From Kryptolebias marmoratus (taxonomy: Eukaryota > Chordata > Actinopteri > Cyprinodontiformes > Rivulidae): a DNA stretch of 64,000 nucleotides. This document shows, piece by piece, positions 11,636 to 24,450 of the stretch (the stretch's first letter is position 1; the number at the start of each line of letters is the position of its first letter). The notes beneath the pieces are model-generated. The model was given only the letters and a program-made list of their open reading frames with translations, was not told the DNA's origin and did no database searches. The stretch is from NCBI RefSeq assembly GCF_001649575.2, contig NC_051431.1, positions 24,871,931-24,935,930 on the forward strand. The letters are read 5' to 3'. Both the position numbers and the translations under genes were made by a program.

Positions 11636-12163
11636 TGTAGATAGCTCTTTGAATAAGCGGAAGTCTGACAGGATTGATGAGCTGACGGCTAGTCTGAATT
11701 GGACCAAAACAAAAGTCGATTACTGCTGTCTTAAAACAACTCCAATCTCCAAAATTACACATCGGTTCAAACAAACGTTATTTCATAGACCTTTTGGATC
11801 ACCGTTAGTTTCACATTACATAAAATTTTGTGGTTATTTTCAAGCCCAATTAGCAACAGTAGCGAGATGTAGCATTTTTGATGCAGCCTTGGGGCACTTC
11901 CAGCAGGAAGAGCTTATTATCTCTGCCAAAATAACCATTTAGTACAAAATTAACTACAGTGTAAAGGTTTAAATGATAGTGTTTACCTGAACCATTATGA
12001 AAGTTTGAAAACTTAAGAACGTAGTTTTAAGATGGCAAAATTAGCTGTGGAAGTGGTCTGATTGAACTAGCACTTATTAACTCATCAATACAGTCCACGA
12101 AGAGCCATTTAAAAAAAATGTAAACTATTTCTCCAAACTCAGGCTGTTCAAAGAGCTATCTAC
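11636..12163. mobile_element. MITE with GTAGATAGCTCTTTGAA ends, best copy
   Basis: The left end GTAGATAGCTCTTTGAATAA and the right end TTCAAAGAGCTATCTAC are perfect inverted copies over 17 nt, enclosing about 500 bp without a transposase. Internal phrases such as AACTCCAATCTCCAAAATTA recur in the copies near 2.1, 33.9 and 34.6 kb. The class of the autonomous partner cannot be told from the ends alone. Confidence 0.8.
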
Positions 12164-12169
12164 ACCTCC

Positions 12170-12262
12170 TATGTTATTTTTTATTAACCTTTATTTAACC
12201 AGGCAAGTTCCCTTAAGATCACAGATCTCTTTCAAGGGAGGCCTGGGCCTAAAGGAGGAAAC
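12170..12262 (-). repeat. LINE-type 3' tail fragment
   Basis: TTTATTTAACCAGGCAAGTT followed by AGATCTCTTTCAAGGG is a common fish interspersed tail. It directly abuts the MITE on one side and a SINE head on the other. Confidence 0.45.
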
Positions 12263-12360
12263 CAGAGTGCCCGGAGAAAACCCACGAAAACACGAGAACA
12301 TGCAAACTCCACACAGAAAGGCCGCAGGTCCAGCCTGGGGCTTGAACCCAGGAGCTTCTA
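12248..12360 (-). repeat. tRNA-derived SINE fragment
   Basis: On the minus strand GGGTTCAAGCCCCAGGCTGG and CTGTGTGGAGTTTGCATG, then GGGTTTTCTCCGGGCACTC, match the central part of the SINE at 56.55 kb. Confidence 0.7.
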
Positions 12361-13016
12361 TTATTTGTTCATATAGCTTTGGATAAACAATTCATATCTG
12401 AGGTTTTATGTTTCTCTATTTATAAGCATTTTAATGCAAATAAGTTTGGAAATCTTTATTCAAAATATGAGGTCAAAAATGGAAACATGAGAGAGTTATT
12501 ATGGCTCTATGACCTGCAAACGGTTTTGAATTGTGAACGGCAGGTTTTCGTCATAGAAAAAGAGTTGAGTGAACTAAAATAAGTTACTGAGACTGAAAAA
12601 TAAAAAAAATAGTTGATCTGTAATTGACTAGATAAACACATTTAAAAAAATCAACCCTGGACTAATGACGAGGAACTCTGGCACAAAATTCTATGTTAAG
12701 CAAATAAACAGAAGTTGTTCTCCTAACATTACTTTATGTAATCTTGATTTAAAAACCCTTGTTATGTAAACCTTTGTGTTAGTTTGGTTGGTTTAGATTT
12801 GATTTGGTATCAGTTAAGCAAAGTTCTAAGTCATTTAAGTGAGATTTTTATTGATTAAACTAGAACAGCAATATTTTAAATGCAAATGTCCAATGCAACA
12901 TAAGGTAATTCATGTGGTTTCTTGAAATAACTTTGTCAGCAGACCATAGAAAAGAAAATTCCTAATAGCCTAAAGATTTTAGTAAAAATAAAAGGAAAAG
13001 GAAAAGTGCAAAAATG
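12361..13016. other. Unassigned AT-rich intergenic stretch
   Basis: No gene or recognised repeat. The 67-codon frame at 12379 has no support. Confidence 0.5.
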
Positions 13017-13222
13017 CTTGTTAGGTTAACTGGTAACTCTAAATTGTCTCTAGGTGTGAGTGAGAGGGTGAATAGTTGTCTCATTTGTCTCTGTGTCCCT
13101 GTGATGGACTGTAGACCTGTTCAGGTGTCCCTCTCCTCTCACACAGTGACTGCATGACGTAAGCAACAGCTTACCCATGACCTAGAAAGGAGAAGTGGTT
13201 AAAAGAAAAGAGATGGATGGAT
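13017..13222 (+). repeat. tRNA-derived SINE, 3' part
   Basis: GTTAGGTTAACTGGTAACTC, then GTGATGGACTGTAGACCTG, then a GGATGGATT tail: the 3' half of the SINE family found at 56.55 kb, in the same orientation. Confidence 0.75.
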
Positions 13223-13609
13223 TTTTATTATTTTTATTTAATCAAAAAACAAATAAAACAAGAGTTCACACAAAAAAATGGTGAACTATCTTGTTTTGAA
13301 AGAAACAAAACAAAAACCTGCTAGAATAATCTTCACCCTAATGCACGAAAAGAATTTTGATGATATACATATCTACAAGTGCATTCTTTGGTCCGATAAA
13401 ATCAAGATACAGCTGTTTGACTTAGAGGGCATGAATAAAGGGAAGATTGAAAAACAGATATAGATGTATAGAGAATCAAAACAGCAACAAAGTGTGTACT
13501 GAAATATTAAGATAAAGGCAGTTATTTTTATTTGGTGCAAATCAATTAAAAGCATTCAAAAGTGTCTTGAAGTGCAACTAATGAAAACTCAATCAGTCAG
13601 ATTTCTGTT
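13223..13609. other. Unassigned AT-rich stretch
   Basis: No credible coding or repeat content identified. Confidence 0.45.
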
Positions 13610-14060
13610 GCTCGTTTGCAAATGGTTCAAAATGCCACTGCTCAATTTCTACCAGGTACAGGCACAAGAGAACACATTTCCCCAGTTTTGGCTTTCTTTC
13701 ACTGGCTTCCAGTCCACTTATGAATCCATTTTCAAATTATTATTATTTTTTTTAAGTCTCTTAACAGTTGTGCTCCCTCTTATCTCTGAACTGCTGCACC
13801 CATATGTACCGCCACACTCTCTGAGCTCAGCAGACCAGATGCCTTTAATGGTTTGAAGGAGGCTATGCAAGCTTAGAGGTGATAGAGCTTTTCCCTTTGC
13901 AGGTCCAAACCTCTAGATTGGTTTGCCACACCTTGTTAGGCAGGCTTTGTCAATTCCCGGTTTTAAATCTCGATTATTAACATACTCCCTGGCCTTCGAG
14001 CCAGTGTGAGGTGTTCACTTTGAATTTATTCTACTTTTATTGACTTGCTTTAGTTGCTAT
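13610..14060 (+). mobile_element. L2/Rex-like LINE ORF2 C-terminal relic
   Basis: Broken peptide pieces, in order: VCKWFKMPLLNFY (from QxVQNAAARLL), FPQFWLSFTGFQSTYESIFK (from ITPVLxSLHWLPVxxRIxFK), then LISELLHPYVPPHSLSSAD (from YLSELLxPYxPxRxLRS). This is the thumb/C-terminal region of the L2-type elements. Several frameshifts and stops make it inactive. Confidence 0.7.
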
Positions 14061-14779
14061 TTATTTTTTATTTATAATTTCAAACATCATCATTTTGCTT
14101 ATATGTGACAACAACTTACAGTAATTACACTGCAACTAATCATACAAGACAGGCTTTTTATCTTAATAGAACATGAAAAAGAAGGCTGAAACTGTTTTTG
14201 TTAATGGTGGTCTAATTTTTCCTGCTGAACAGACGCAGAGCTAAGACACACAATAGCAGGACCCTGAAGCTATCTCATTTTTAAGGAATGTGGTTATTTT
14301 CTCATTTTTATCATTTACACCTGGGTCTTTTCTGCTGTAATGTGCAATAATGCTTTATTTAAAAATGATCTTTGGTCAGAACTACTACTGAAGTAATGCT
14401 TCATGCAGACAAATCTCATCAATAAATGCTAAAATAAAATGCAAGCTTGTGATAATGATGAATGTTGGAGAGTAATTTGAACAAAATCTACTTTAAGGTA
14501 AGGTTTCTTTCTTTGAAGAGTTGAATTTCATGTCTTAAATGCTGTCTTTTCATATATCACTATATTTATTAAACTGGACTTGTGTCTTAAGCAGCAAAAG
14601 TTTTGTTGTTTCTTTTTTTTTTTTACGTTTTTGTACTTTTTGGCCTCAGTTTAGATTTATATAACCAAATCTATCTGGAAACTCCTCAGAATAAAACATT
14701 TTGAAAAGGGCAAACATTAAAACAAAATACTCATCAGGTGAGTGGATGAAACAGTTTTCATTCACTTCCTACTTGAGGC
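14061..14779. other. Unassigned AT-rich intergenic stretch
   Basis: No coding or repeat signature that I recognise. Confidence 0.45.
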
Positions 14780-15680
14780 ATTTTGTAGTGGTTATTGCAG
14801 GAGAATGAGGTGCCAGGGTCTGTTTTGCAGACTATCCAGTCCCCGTGCAACCAAACAAATAGATGTGTCTGCATTCTTGGCACAAAGTCGAGTTTATATT
14901 ACTTATAGGTGGGACTCCGCCAGAGGTTTTTTTCTGTCTTCAGTCCTGTTTGTGGTGTTCATAGGCAGGATCTCAAGGCGTAGTCTTGGAGACAAGTGTT
15001 TGAGAACGTCAGGGTCTCGCTTGTGCTTTTTGCAGATGATGTGGTTCTGTTTTCATCCACAAACCTTGACCTTCAGTTTGCACTAGGGTGCTCTGCAGCC
15101 AAGTGTTGAAAGTAAGCTCCTCTAAGTTTGAGGCCATGGTTTTCAACCAGGAAAAAGATGAGATGGTCCTTCTGGGTTTGGGATGAGTCTCTGCTTCAAG
15201 CCAAAGAGTGTTTTGGTGTCTTGCCCTCAAAGGATGTGGCATGAGGCGAAGAAATAGGTTGACTCATCTTCTATATTAATAAGGGAGCTGTTCCAGTCTG
15301 TCCTGGTAAAGCAGAAGCTGAACCGAAAGGCAAAGCTCTTGTTTAACTGGTCCATGTGTTTCAACCCTCATCTATGATCATGAGCTATGTATCAAAAGAA
15401 CAAGATTCCAGATACAAGTGACTTACATACAAGTGAATGAATTTCCTCCAGGGTGAATGGGCTCAACCTTGGAGATATGGTGAAAATTTGGTCATTCAAG
15501 AAGAGCTCAGAGTAGAGCTGCTGCTTTTCTGTGGATAGTTCAGGGATCTGATCAGCACGCCTCCTGATTTCCTCTTGAAGATGTTTCAGGCTTTTTGGAA
15601 GGAGGCCCAGGGGAAGACCAAGAACCCGCTGGGGGGTTTATATATTCTCTCTCACCTGAGAACACCTTTAGATCCCACAG
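14780..15680 (+). mobile_element. Non-LTR retrotransposon RT and C-terminal domain, decayed
   Basis: The frame from 14742 carries SSVLFVVFIGRISRRSLGDK, the finger/palm lead-in of a common fish LINE. The catalytic LFADDVVLF is intact at 15026-15052 but in another frame. Downstream, in correct order, come FNQEKDEMVLL-like, RELFQSVLVKQKLNRKAKLL-like and the proline/arginine-rich PxGRPRTRW-like end near 15610. Multiple frameshifts and stops make it a dead copy. It looks like the family of the fragment at 1.73 kb. Confidence 0.75.
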
Positions 15681-16775
15681 GGGTGTCCAATTCTGGTCTT
15701 GGAAGGGCACTATCCTGCATGTTTTAGTTGTTTCTCTGCTTTGACACACCTGATTTGAATGAATGAGTGATTAACAGGCTTCTGCAAAACTTGAAGATCT
15801 GCTGAATGAATGGATAAATAGTATTAATAATGTACAGAAGGAATTTGAAGAAAGACATTTGCATTTTTAATGTAATGTCCTTTTCAGTCTTGAATTGAGG
15901 CTAGTTGTAGTTCATATAACTATGTTGTAGGCCATTTTAAGTACCTTCAGGAGTATTTGGACCAAATCATTTCAACAATTCTGTGTGGGTAGGTGGACTG
16001 GAGGGCTCTTGGAGGACAATATACCTTCAAGGACTTTTTTCCTGCTGTTGTTCACACCACAGATAAGTATGCTAATGTGACTTATTGTCCACTGGTGGTT
16101 GATAAATGATTGAGAATTCCAACTTTCACATATAGCCTTAAACTACAGGCTTTGCTATTATTCAATTCCTTCATGCTTAGTTTAGAGGGGTTGGTGTTAA
16201 AGAAACACATAATCTACATAATCTGCTTATTTTCCTTGTAACATTAGATTCTGTTGCACTAGTTCATTAAAACAATCAGGATCAATCTCTATGCCACTCT
16301 GTAACCTGTGCCTGGGAAGCACCAGGAATGCTTTATCTTTTGAATAGGAGCTAAAGACGACTTCAGAGAAATAGTTATTTTTACTGCAACAGATTTAACA
16401 CTGTTCCTGTTGTGTGGAAACAAAACAAAATAAAAATAAAGAGGAACTGACACTAATAGTTCTAATAGTACTATAAAAGGTTCATTTGCTCTGAAAGAGC
16501 TTTGTTTCAGAGCTGAAGCTTTACTACAACATGGGGAAATACGGTAAACATATAGTTGTATGGAAATTTGTTGAAACAATTTACCAGTTCAGACAGCAGT
16601 CAAGTTGACAAAGTGTAGGAGGATTAGCTGAATGCATAACTGGAAAAAGAACATGTCATGATGTAAAAAGAGACGTTTAGAGTCAGAACTAACGAAATTG
16701 CATTTTCTGGAATGTGAATGTTGTGTGCTGAAAGACTTGGAATTTGCTGAAAAAAGCTGAAAACAGTTGTAAAAG
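15681..16775. other. Unassigned intergenic stretch
   Basis: No gene or recognised repeat family seen. Confidence 0.45.
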
Positions 16776-17050
16776 TTTAAACAAGGAGAACAAAAACTAA
16801 AAGAAGCAACACAGAAGCTAAAACAGCATGGTACCTAAATGATAAAAAGAGCAAAACGCTAGCTAATAGCTAAAAGTGGCAAAATCTTACCGAGAAACTA
16901 AAAGTAACAAAAGACTGGCTAAAAGCTAAAAGTAGAAGAATAGTAGCAAAAAGTAACAGAGCAGTAGCTAAAAACTAAAAATAGCAAACAGCAGATAAAC
17001 GTTAAAAATAGGAAAATGGTAGCTAAAAGTAGCATCAGAAGACAAAAATA
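16776..17050. repeat. Degenerate tandem repeat of an AGCTAAAAGTAGCAAAA-type unit
   Basis: About a dozen irregular copies of GCTAAAAGTAGCAAAA-like units, spaced roughly 20-35 nt, with many substitutions and indels. Purine-rich on the plus strand and not coding. It is an old minisatellite. Confidence 0.7.
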
Positions 17051-18080
17051 GAACAAGTATTCTTAAGCAGATTTCAAAGAAAAGAACAGTTTTGAAAGAA
17101 CTGAAGTGATCTTAATACACAGACAGACAGGCACTACTGAAAACGTAACCTCCTTGGCAGAGGTCATAAAGTTAAATCTTTTGAACATCATAAAAGTTAC
17201 AAAAACAAATATACATATTACCCATCTCCAGAACGAGCTAAATCTTTCCACCTATGAGTGGCCAAAATATCACAAATTATGCAGAAACAGTGAGATCGCA
17301 AAAAGCACATGGAAAAATACAAAACAGGAAAACACTAGAAAACATTAAGCCAACATTAGGGTCATCAACCCTCGGAGCAACAACTCAATTACAATATGAT
17401 TACTTGTCTTCTACCTGCCAGCTGGTCGTTAAGTTACTTCAGCATTTCCATCTGCAGTTTGAATAGAAGCAGTACCGCACACACCAACACTATCAGAGAG
17501 ACCCTAGACCACTGTAGTCTGAATGCTCTGATAGGAACCGAGGCTTTTCTACTTCTGCCTCTCACTTTTGCTATTAACATTATGCTTGAAACGTTCTTCT
17601 ATTTACTCCCTGAAAATGAGTCTAATTATCTGTCTGCTTCAAACCAAAATAAAGCAGAGCTAAACAAATTTCCACTCATTCTGCTGTCACTGTCAATCAT
17701 GACCACAAGAATGCAATAATGCAAATGAGCAGACCGCATTCTGACTTATTTAAAGTAGCTGCCTTCATTTTGAAGTTTTATTAGAAGCTCTTTGATGCTG
17801 ATATATTTTGATTGGGAATTAGTTTTCCTCCCCCCTCGACAGTGTCAACCAGCTAAACAAGAGCCAGCTGTACAAACCAGTGATTGCATCTCATCTCCCC
17901 ACTGTTTTTCCCCAAATACCGTGTTAGCCAGTTGTCGCTCACTGTATCTGTGAAAATGAGCCAAACTGCATGTAGATTTGTTCTGTAAAATACTTAGTGC
18001 TTGAATGTGTGCTCTAGATGGATCTGTCGCAGAATGGGCTTGACTTAAAACAGAATTAAAGGTTGAGCAATCCTTGAAAC
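17051..18080. other. Unassigned intergenic stretch
   Basis: The open frames (17106-17348, 17254-17466, 17396-17719) overlap in different frames and show no protein family. Nothing else supported. Confidence 0.45.
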
Positions 18081-18450
18081 AATGCATATTGCCCACCGCC
18101 ATTCATACCAAAGCTATAGTTGTTTTGGTCAAACCTTGAAAATAATAGTATGCACAATCTCATAGGATATTGCAATATGTTGTGTGGTCTGTTAGCACTT
18201 GGAATATGTGTCCTGAACGACTGTCAGCTACGACCATGCCACATTTTAGTTCGCTATCTGTAAAACTCATTGAGGTATAGCCATTTTTTGTAGGCTAAAG
18301 TCGATTAGCTGTGGCTGCCACGTTGTACTGGTTTGACTCCAAAAGTTAATCAGCTGTAGATGCCCAGCCAATAATTACTTACTTAGAAATTAACTGAAAT
18401 ATGTCCAGTGGTTTATGAGATATTTTGCTAACAGAAAAACAAGGTTCATT
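18081..18450 (+). repeat. Head-plus-module composite repeat, copy 2
   Basis: The head phrase ATGCATATTGCCCACCGCC matches the heads near 4.2, 35.8 and 40.9 kb. One module follows, with TTGACTCCAAAAGTTAATCA near 18336 and GTGGTTTATGAGATATTTTG near 18407. Confidence 0.7.
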
Positions 18451-20574
18451 CCAAAAGCTAATGTCAATGTGACAATAAACAGTTAGGGGCATTTAAGCTG
18501 GTGACAGATCAGATCAGTGCAAATTGATCCAAATTTTAAAATAAAATCAGACCAAGACAGAACAGCAGTTTTTATCCTGAGTGATTCTACACATTCTCCA
18601 GATAGCGGTGTTGCTCATATGAAAGGCCCTCACGTGGTGGGACAGCACGCTGATTCAGCTGCAGGTTATTGGGCCTCAAAGACACTTTCTTGGAGTGAAA
18701 ATATTATGATACATCTGCACATATTTAACTCTCAGACATACTCACACAGACACAAAGTAAAAAACAACAACAACACAATACGTCTGCCTACTGATTAATA
18801 TAGTCACTGATTTTGAACTGAATTCTTCATTCCCAATATCCTGATCTAAATTTTTACTTCTCAATACATGTGTTTGTCTTTTGTTACCCACAACAGAAAA
18901 CATACCACCCCTCATGTCCACCTCCAGTGCTTGTGGAAAGTACTTTTTTAGTGGAAATCGGAGAGGAATCGCCATGGTTCTGGAAATCTTTGAAGTGTTC
19001 AGGATCGGAGGTCAGAGTTTCTACGCAAACACATGCACACATCCTTGAATTGTTAGTGATTCTGTTGACTTATAGCGTCTTCTTAACCTCTTGACGTGAC
19101 ATGACAGCACACCTTTTACCTCATTTTAACCTTAACTCAGCTGCAGTGGATAAAAATAGCTTCTTTACTGATTGACTTGGTTCTGAGAACATTTAGACCC
19201 CCTGGATGAAAAATATAAAATACAGTTTTTGGAAGCAGTGAGTAATAAATTTAAATAAATTGAATCTTTGCAACATCTAAAGAGCATCGTAACATAATGA
19301 TATGCTCCATTGCACCTACTGGAGCTGTAAAGGATGGAAAGCCAGAGCAAAACCCCAAATGACCCTCTGGGCCTTCGGACTAAGGCTCCATGAAAACAAA
19401 GGCCTCACCAGTCACTTCAGTTTGTCTCTCTTCTCATGTTATTTGTTCAGTATGTAGTACAAATTTTCCCGTGTTGCAGGCATGTAGAGATCAGCACAGC
19501 GAACTGTGCCCAACCTTGGGCTTACCTTATGGACCTCGTTACCATGCCACAGAGTTCAGCCCTGACAGATCCAATAACCCCTCCAACTGTCGTTCAGGGG
19601 AGAAATTGCTCGGAGCAATCCACGCCAAAAAAAACGCCCCGCACCTCACCCCACGTTTAAAGTTATGATCCTTATCGTAATTAATTCAATAAAGAGGTAA
19701 TGTGCCGCAAACCCAGCACCCCCCTTGCCTTCTTCAATGTGAGGGGGGGATATAGGCTTTCAGGTCCAGGCTGTCTCACTGACTTCAGTGTCGACTGTAA
19801 TAGGGAGCAGACAGGAGTTCGACAGTGATAGGTATGTCTGCACCGGTGCAAGTAAAGAGGCCTAATCAAATTTGTTTTAGACTTTAAAAAGATACTTTCA
19901 GAGGTTTGTGTTAATAACCTAATAATATGAAGAAATGGAAAGCTGATCCAAGGTCAACAGTGAAAGGAGGCCATTTTTAATTTGAAAAACTGGAGTGGGC
20001 TCCAGATAATTGGCTACCATCCTGTGGATGCACACACCGGCTTCCAGCGTTGCCACAACATCACAGGTCTGGTAGGAGATTAGGTAAATTACTGCAACAA
20101 CTGTTGAAAGACTGGCAGACTGATAGTAATAGGAAGACGTAAACAAATGGTGGCTTCAAAGTGAATTTGTTAAAAACATGAAAGGATAAGAAATGGTTTC
20201 AGACAAAGCTTTTGAGACATTTTAATTTAAGCATCATGAAGTGGATCAAAAAGAAAACCCTATATATTAATGAAAGAAACAAAGGTTTTGCTTTATTTTA
20301 GTACTTCAACCAAAACCTGATAAAAATGACCAACATTTTTACTTCCCCTGCCCAGTCACATTACCTGAAATAATACCAATATTATCAGTAAAAACAGAGA
20401 GCATGTCATCACAACATTTTAGGGTAATTGGGAACACGACCCGGCTTTAGAAGAAAAGTAATAGCCAGTCCTGCGTATTGTTTTTCCCAAGCCCTAATTA
20501 CTCCAACAGACTTCTGAAGATTGAAACACTGATTAGACGGGAGTTGTTAGACTCTGCAAGTCAGCAGGTGTGTG
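18451..20574. other. Unassigned intergenic stretch
   Basis: No exon with convincing splice context. The overlapping frames at 19390-19668 and 19436-19660 are unsupported. A modest repeat-like block near 19960-20150 is not assigned. Confidence 0.4.
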
Positions 20575-20690
20575 TGAGTGTGTATGGAGATATTTCTTTC
20601 CTTTTCATTGATGATTTGTGCTCTGATCTACAGAAAATCTGTTGCGTAGACAGTGCATATACTGTCCTCTTCTATTCAAACAAATAGTCT
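20575..20690 (+). mobile_element. Possible short RT remnant of a LINE
   Basis: FLFIDDLCSDLQKI followed by VDSAYTVLFYSNK resembles the YINDL...YADDTVLYYS palm region of non-LTR reverse transcriptases, with the catalytic ADD replaced by SAY. Very short, so tentative. Confidence 0.35.
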
Positions 20691-21929
20691 AGGACTTATG
20701 GAGCCACGGAAACTAGGAAGTAAAAGGCCCATGTGTGCATTTGTGTTCAAATTTCAGTCACTTATGAAAAATGTTGCAGGATAGGTAAATTATCTAGATA
20801 AGAAATAAAATGAAAGCTGTTTTGTTAGAATGGTTGTTTTCTGCACAAGGAAACAGAACGACGGAGTAATAATGCTGTTCTTTGTACAGACACAGGTAGA
20901 TGTTGTGACTATGGAGGCAGACAACCTATTGAATATTAGATACATACAGTGTATGCTCCTGCTTCAGGTTTTCCTGTCCCTTTTCTGCTCCTGTCTGGGA
21001 AATTTTGTCATTGGTTGAACTTTGATCTCCACTCACAACTGTGAGCCAGTGCTTATAACTGTGTGGTATACTGGAATTAAACTCTATAACATTGAATTGT
21101 CATTAGATTGTGCAACTGCAGAGGTAGTCTGTTCTTTACTGTTCACATTAAGCTGCTAGGTTTGTTTGTTTGTAGATGGCAAAGTATTCCTCAGTGGTTG
21201 TGTTTAAGCAGAGGTTTTAGTAGACCATCCTTCACACCTCAAATGTGTATGCTTCTATTGGTATCAATGCAGCTATAGCATTCAACACTCACCTTATATA
21301 AACAGGACATGAAGTGCGCAATTATTGCAGTTGTGTGTTGGGCTCTTAGTGGTGCCAAAAACACAAACTGTGTTGGGTAATAGTGTAGCTGTACTCCTTC
21401 TGTGCACTAACACACACAAGTAATCCATCGAAGTCTCCTGCACAGAGCAAACTCACAAAAAGTATGTTTGACTCTGTGAATAACTCTCCCAGAGTAGGTG
21501 CTCTTTTGACCCTCTGAACCATAGCAAATAGCATGACCTCGCTACGACATAAAAACTGCCAGAATGTGGATAGTGTTTTGCAAGATCTTAACATTTCAGG
21601 TGTGTATTAAAGGGATTGTCTAGTCATTTTTGAGGTGACATTCTGTCAAATAATTATTAAAAGATAATACCTTCTCTGCTAAGACATCAATTCTAGAGTA
21701 CCGAATATAGACAAAAAGGCACAAGTCTTCATCCAGGCTATGCAAATAGCTAGCCAGATGAGGGCCTGTTTTACATTAAATTATTTTTTAGACTTATAAA
21801 ACAACTCTTTCTCAAAAACAACATACCGGCGTGAAACAACGTTACATTAGTTAATATTAAACCTCTGCCTACATCGTTGCATGAGACCATTTGTTTATTT
21901 CGTTGATGTCATGCCAGATGAGGTGCTAA
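20691..21929. other. Unassigned intergenic stretch
   Basis: No gene or recognised repeat. Several short frames in conflicting phases. Confidence 0.45.
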
Positions 21930-22166
21930 CCCTTACAAAAAAATCCCATGAAAATCACATGTGACTTTCACATGTGATCACATGGGAATCACATGTGATT
22001 TCCACATGTGAAAACGTGATTTTTTTGTGGATTATGTGAACCACATGTGGAAAATGGGAATCACATGTGGAAATATGTGATTTTTTTGTGGATTATGTGA
22101 ACCACATGTGGAAAATGGGAATCACATGTGATCACATGTGAATTTCGTGGGATTTTTTTGTAAGGG
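21930..22166. mobile_element. Palindromic MITE packed with CACATGTG octamers
   Basis: The 237-bp element begins CCCTTACAAAAAAATCCCA and ends in the exact inverse, TGGGATTTTTTTGTAAGGG. The inverted ends extend some 36 bp with few mismatches. The interior contains nine copies of the self-complementary octamer CACATGTG and a 61-bp unit (GTGGATTATGTGAACCACAT...) present twice in tandem. There is no coding capacity. CACATGTG is a canonical E-box for bHLH-ZIP factors such as MITF/TFE and USF, which follows from the motif and not from any functional data here. A clear target-site duplication is not visible. Confidence 0.85.
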
Positions 22167-22997
22167 AACTACTGATAATTATTTGACATCACTTTAAAAA
22201 TGACCGGATTATTCTTTTAAGAACACAATGGGCTCCCATTATGCTTGACAGAGCATGAAAAGTCCACAATGGTTTTGAGCAGGCAGGCATACAATTTTTG
22301 CAGGAAAGTTGTGGTGGTTTATGATTGCTGTAGATATTAGGGACCTGGGTGGAGCATGGTGGCAGCAAATGATGCTCGCAATGGCATGGCTTTTGTTGTT
22401 GAGAATTTGAAGCAAAACAGCCACACTGACCTCATACCTATATTATGATTGTGATTGTGACAAGGTCATGAAAACAACTCAGCACAGACATGATAACGAT
22501 GGTAGTAGCATCATGCTAGTATGGCATGTTCTTCTATTTACTAAGAACATAGAAGCACAATGATTTCCTTCACACTGAAGGAGGTTTTCCGAATTTGCTG
22601 AGATCTAGCTATGTTCTAATTGGTCATGTCAGTCATAGAGACAGATCTAAGAAGCAAACGATTTAAACAATAGTGTAGGTGAAGCACCTTAAAAAAATAC
22701 AATTGAATCCCCTCTTTATTTACATATGAAAAATAAGACATATAAGTAAATGAAACTGGAAAAGGTGAAAAACCGGTGCAGACAAACTCATGTAAAGTCT
22801 GAAAATTATGAAAGTCAAAGCTTGTTTTATGAATTTTTTAGTTATGTGTTGGGGAATCAAAAGCAGTGTTTGAAAGGTGATTGTGAGCTTGAGGTTCTTA
22901 CACAATGAGAATAAACTGTAATAGATGAAATATTGGGTCACATATTAAATGACTCAGAAGTTTATGCCCTAAAAAAAGACATGAAGGAAGGAGCTGA
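22167..22997. other. Unassigned intergenic stretch
   Basis: No gene or recognised repeat. Confidence 0.45.
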
Positions 22998-24450
22998 ATG
23001 TGTGCACTGGTAGGTGGGTGGTTGGCTGGTAGAGGGTGTGATTGCTCCTCTGTCAGCTCAGGACATTTGACCAATGTTTGCACCCGTCCACCACCCCCTC
23101 CTCCCCTCCCCAAGTCTCCCCTCAGATTGATTAAATTGGATCAAGATGACACCAATAATTGGCTCAAGCTGGAGCCGGTGCGCAGACCCAACGATCCATA
23201 TCTAACTCCTTTTGTTGCAGTGGTGTCCCTTTTCCTGCACCGCGCCTCCATTTGGAACGATTTACCTTGGCTCCGCCACAAGCGCTTTAGCCCAATCCCT
23301 TGCTGAACACAACAGCTCGCTGACATCATGAGAGCGGCGTAGAGGTTACATTTTTCGCAGATGTCTGGGAAATTATCAACGTGCTGGCTTTTTATGGACG
23401 CCCAATTCATCCCTTTTGCTCAATATTCCCAAGGGAGACACAGAAGGAGAGCGGATGAGGTGTTTTGGTGTGAAATGTTCCCGTTTGATATCAATATCCA
23501 TGACCTCAGGGAACAGTGTAAGAAGTCCAGGAGAGGATCTATCCGGGGTGTTTTGAAACAGTGAAAGGAATCTCTGCACAATCAATTCATAAAAAGGGAA
23601 GTAATATCTAGACATGTTTAAGAGGAAATAGTTTTAACAAAAGTATAAAGAAACCTTTTTTTGCATGTTTTTTAGAGAGATTTGTCAATATAGGAGGACA
23701 GTGCTGGTAATCAGCTCTCTGCTTCATTTTTTTCACAGGGTTGATTTATTTTTAAGGCAGAGGCAAAGCCAAATGTTATAAGCCCTAATTATGTAAAGTA
23801 AATTGTTAGAAAGTGCAGCACCACGAGTGAAGAAAAGCTTAATAAGAAACAATATACACCTCACAGTTCTTGCTTATGACCTGCCATTGCCTGCTAAATA
23901 GGTCTGACATGTTTGTTATGCTAAGAAATTCCTGACTACTGGAATCTACTTTCACCCTTCAAACTGCTGATTTTCCTGGCCACTGCATCGCCGTGGCTCT
24001 GCACCCCCGAAACCCTTAAAAGGCAAACAAACATCTCAAAACCTCTGTACAATTGCTTGATACTTGAAGCCACATATATCTTATCATCCATTATGTTAAA
24101 AATGGGGTAACACATGGCAGGTAGGCTTTAAGACCAGCTAAATCAGGTAAGTGGTCTTGGTTATCAGTCCACAATCGGAGGCCTGTCTACCACCCTCAGC
24201 TGATGCATTCAATTACGTTCTCCGGCACTTTATCTAATGTTGTAAGTCAGCCCTAAAGGCTGGGTTGATCCTGCTGAACTGGAGTTGTGGACAAAATCTT
24301 TGCCTGTCACATCTGATTGAAGCAAAGCCTCATTGATCCTATTGCTTTGTCACCAAGGTTACTAATCAGATTTCCATCCAGCTCAGCCTCATGCGAGATT
24401 TCCGATCAAACGCGGTGACTTGGCCCCACTGGCCGGCCCAGGCACATTAT
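22998..24450. other. Compositional islands, candidate conserved non-coding DNA
   Basis: Two stretches (about 23040-23560 and 23880-24450) are richer in GC and CpG than their surroundings, lack repeats, and contain TAATTG, TTTGTCA, AGCTGATG and ATCAATAT-type boxes. The frames at 22998-23306 and 23361-23564 lack splice sites and family resemblance, so I read the region as possible regulatory DNA, not as exons. Confidence 0.3.

Noticed and set aside
21930..22166. CRISPR-like array
   Set aside because: The repeats are inverted, overlapping and without unique spacers, in a vertebrate genome with transposon-like ends.
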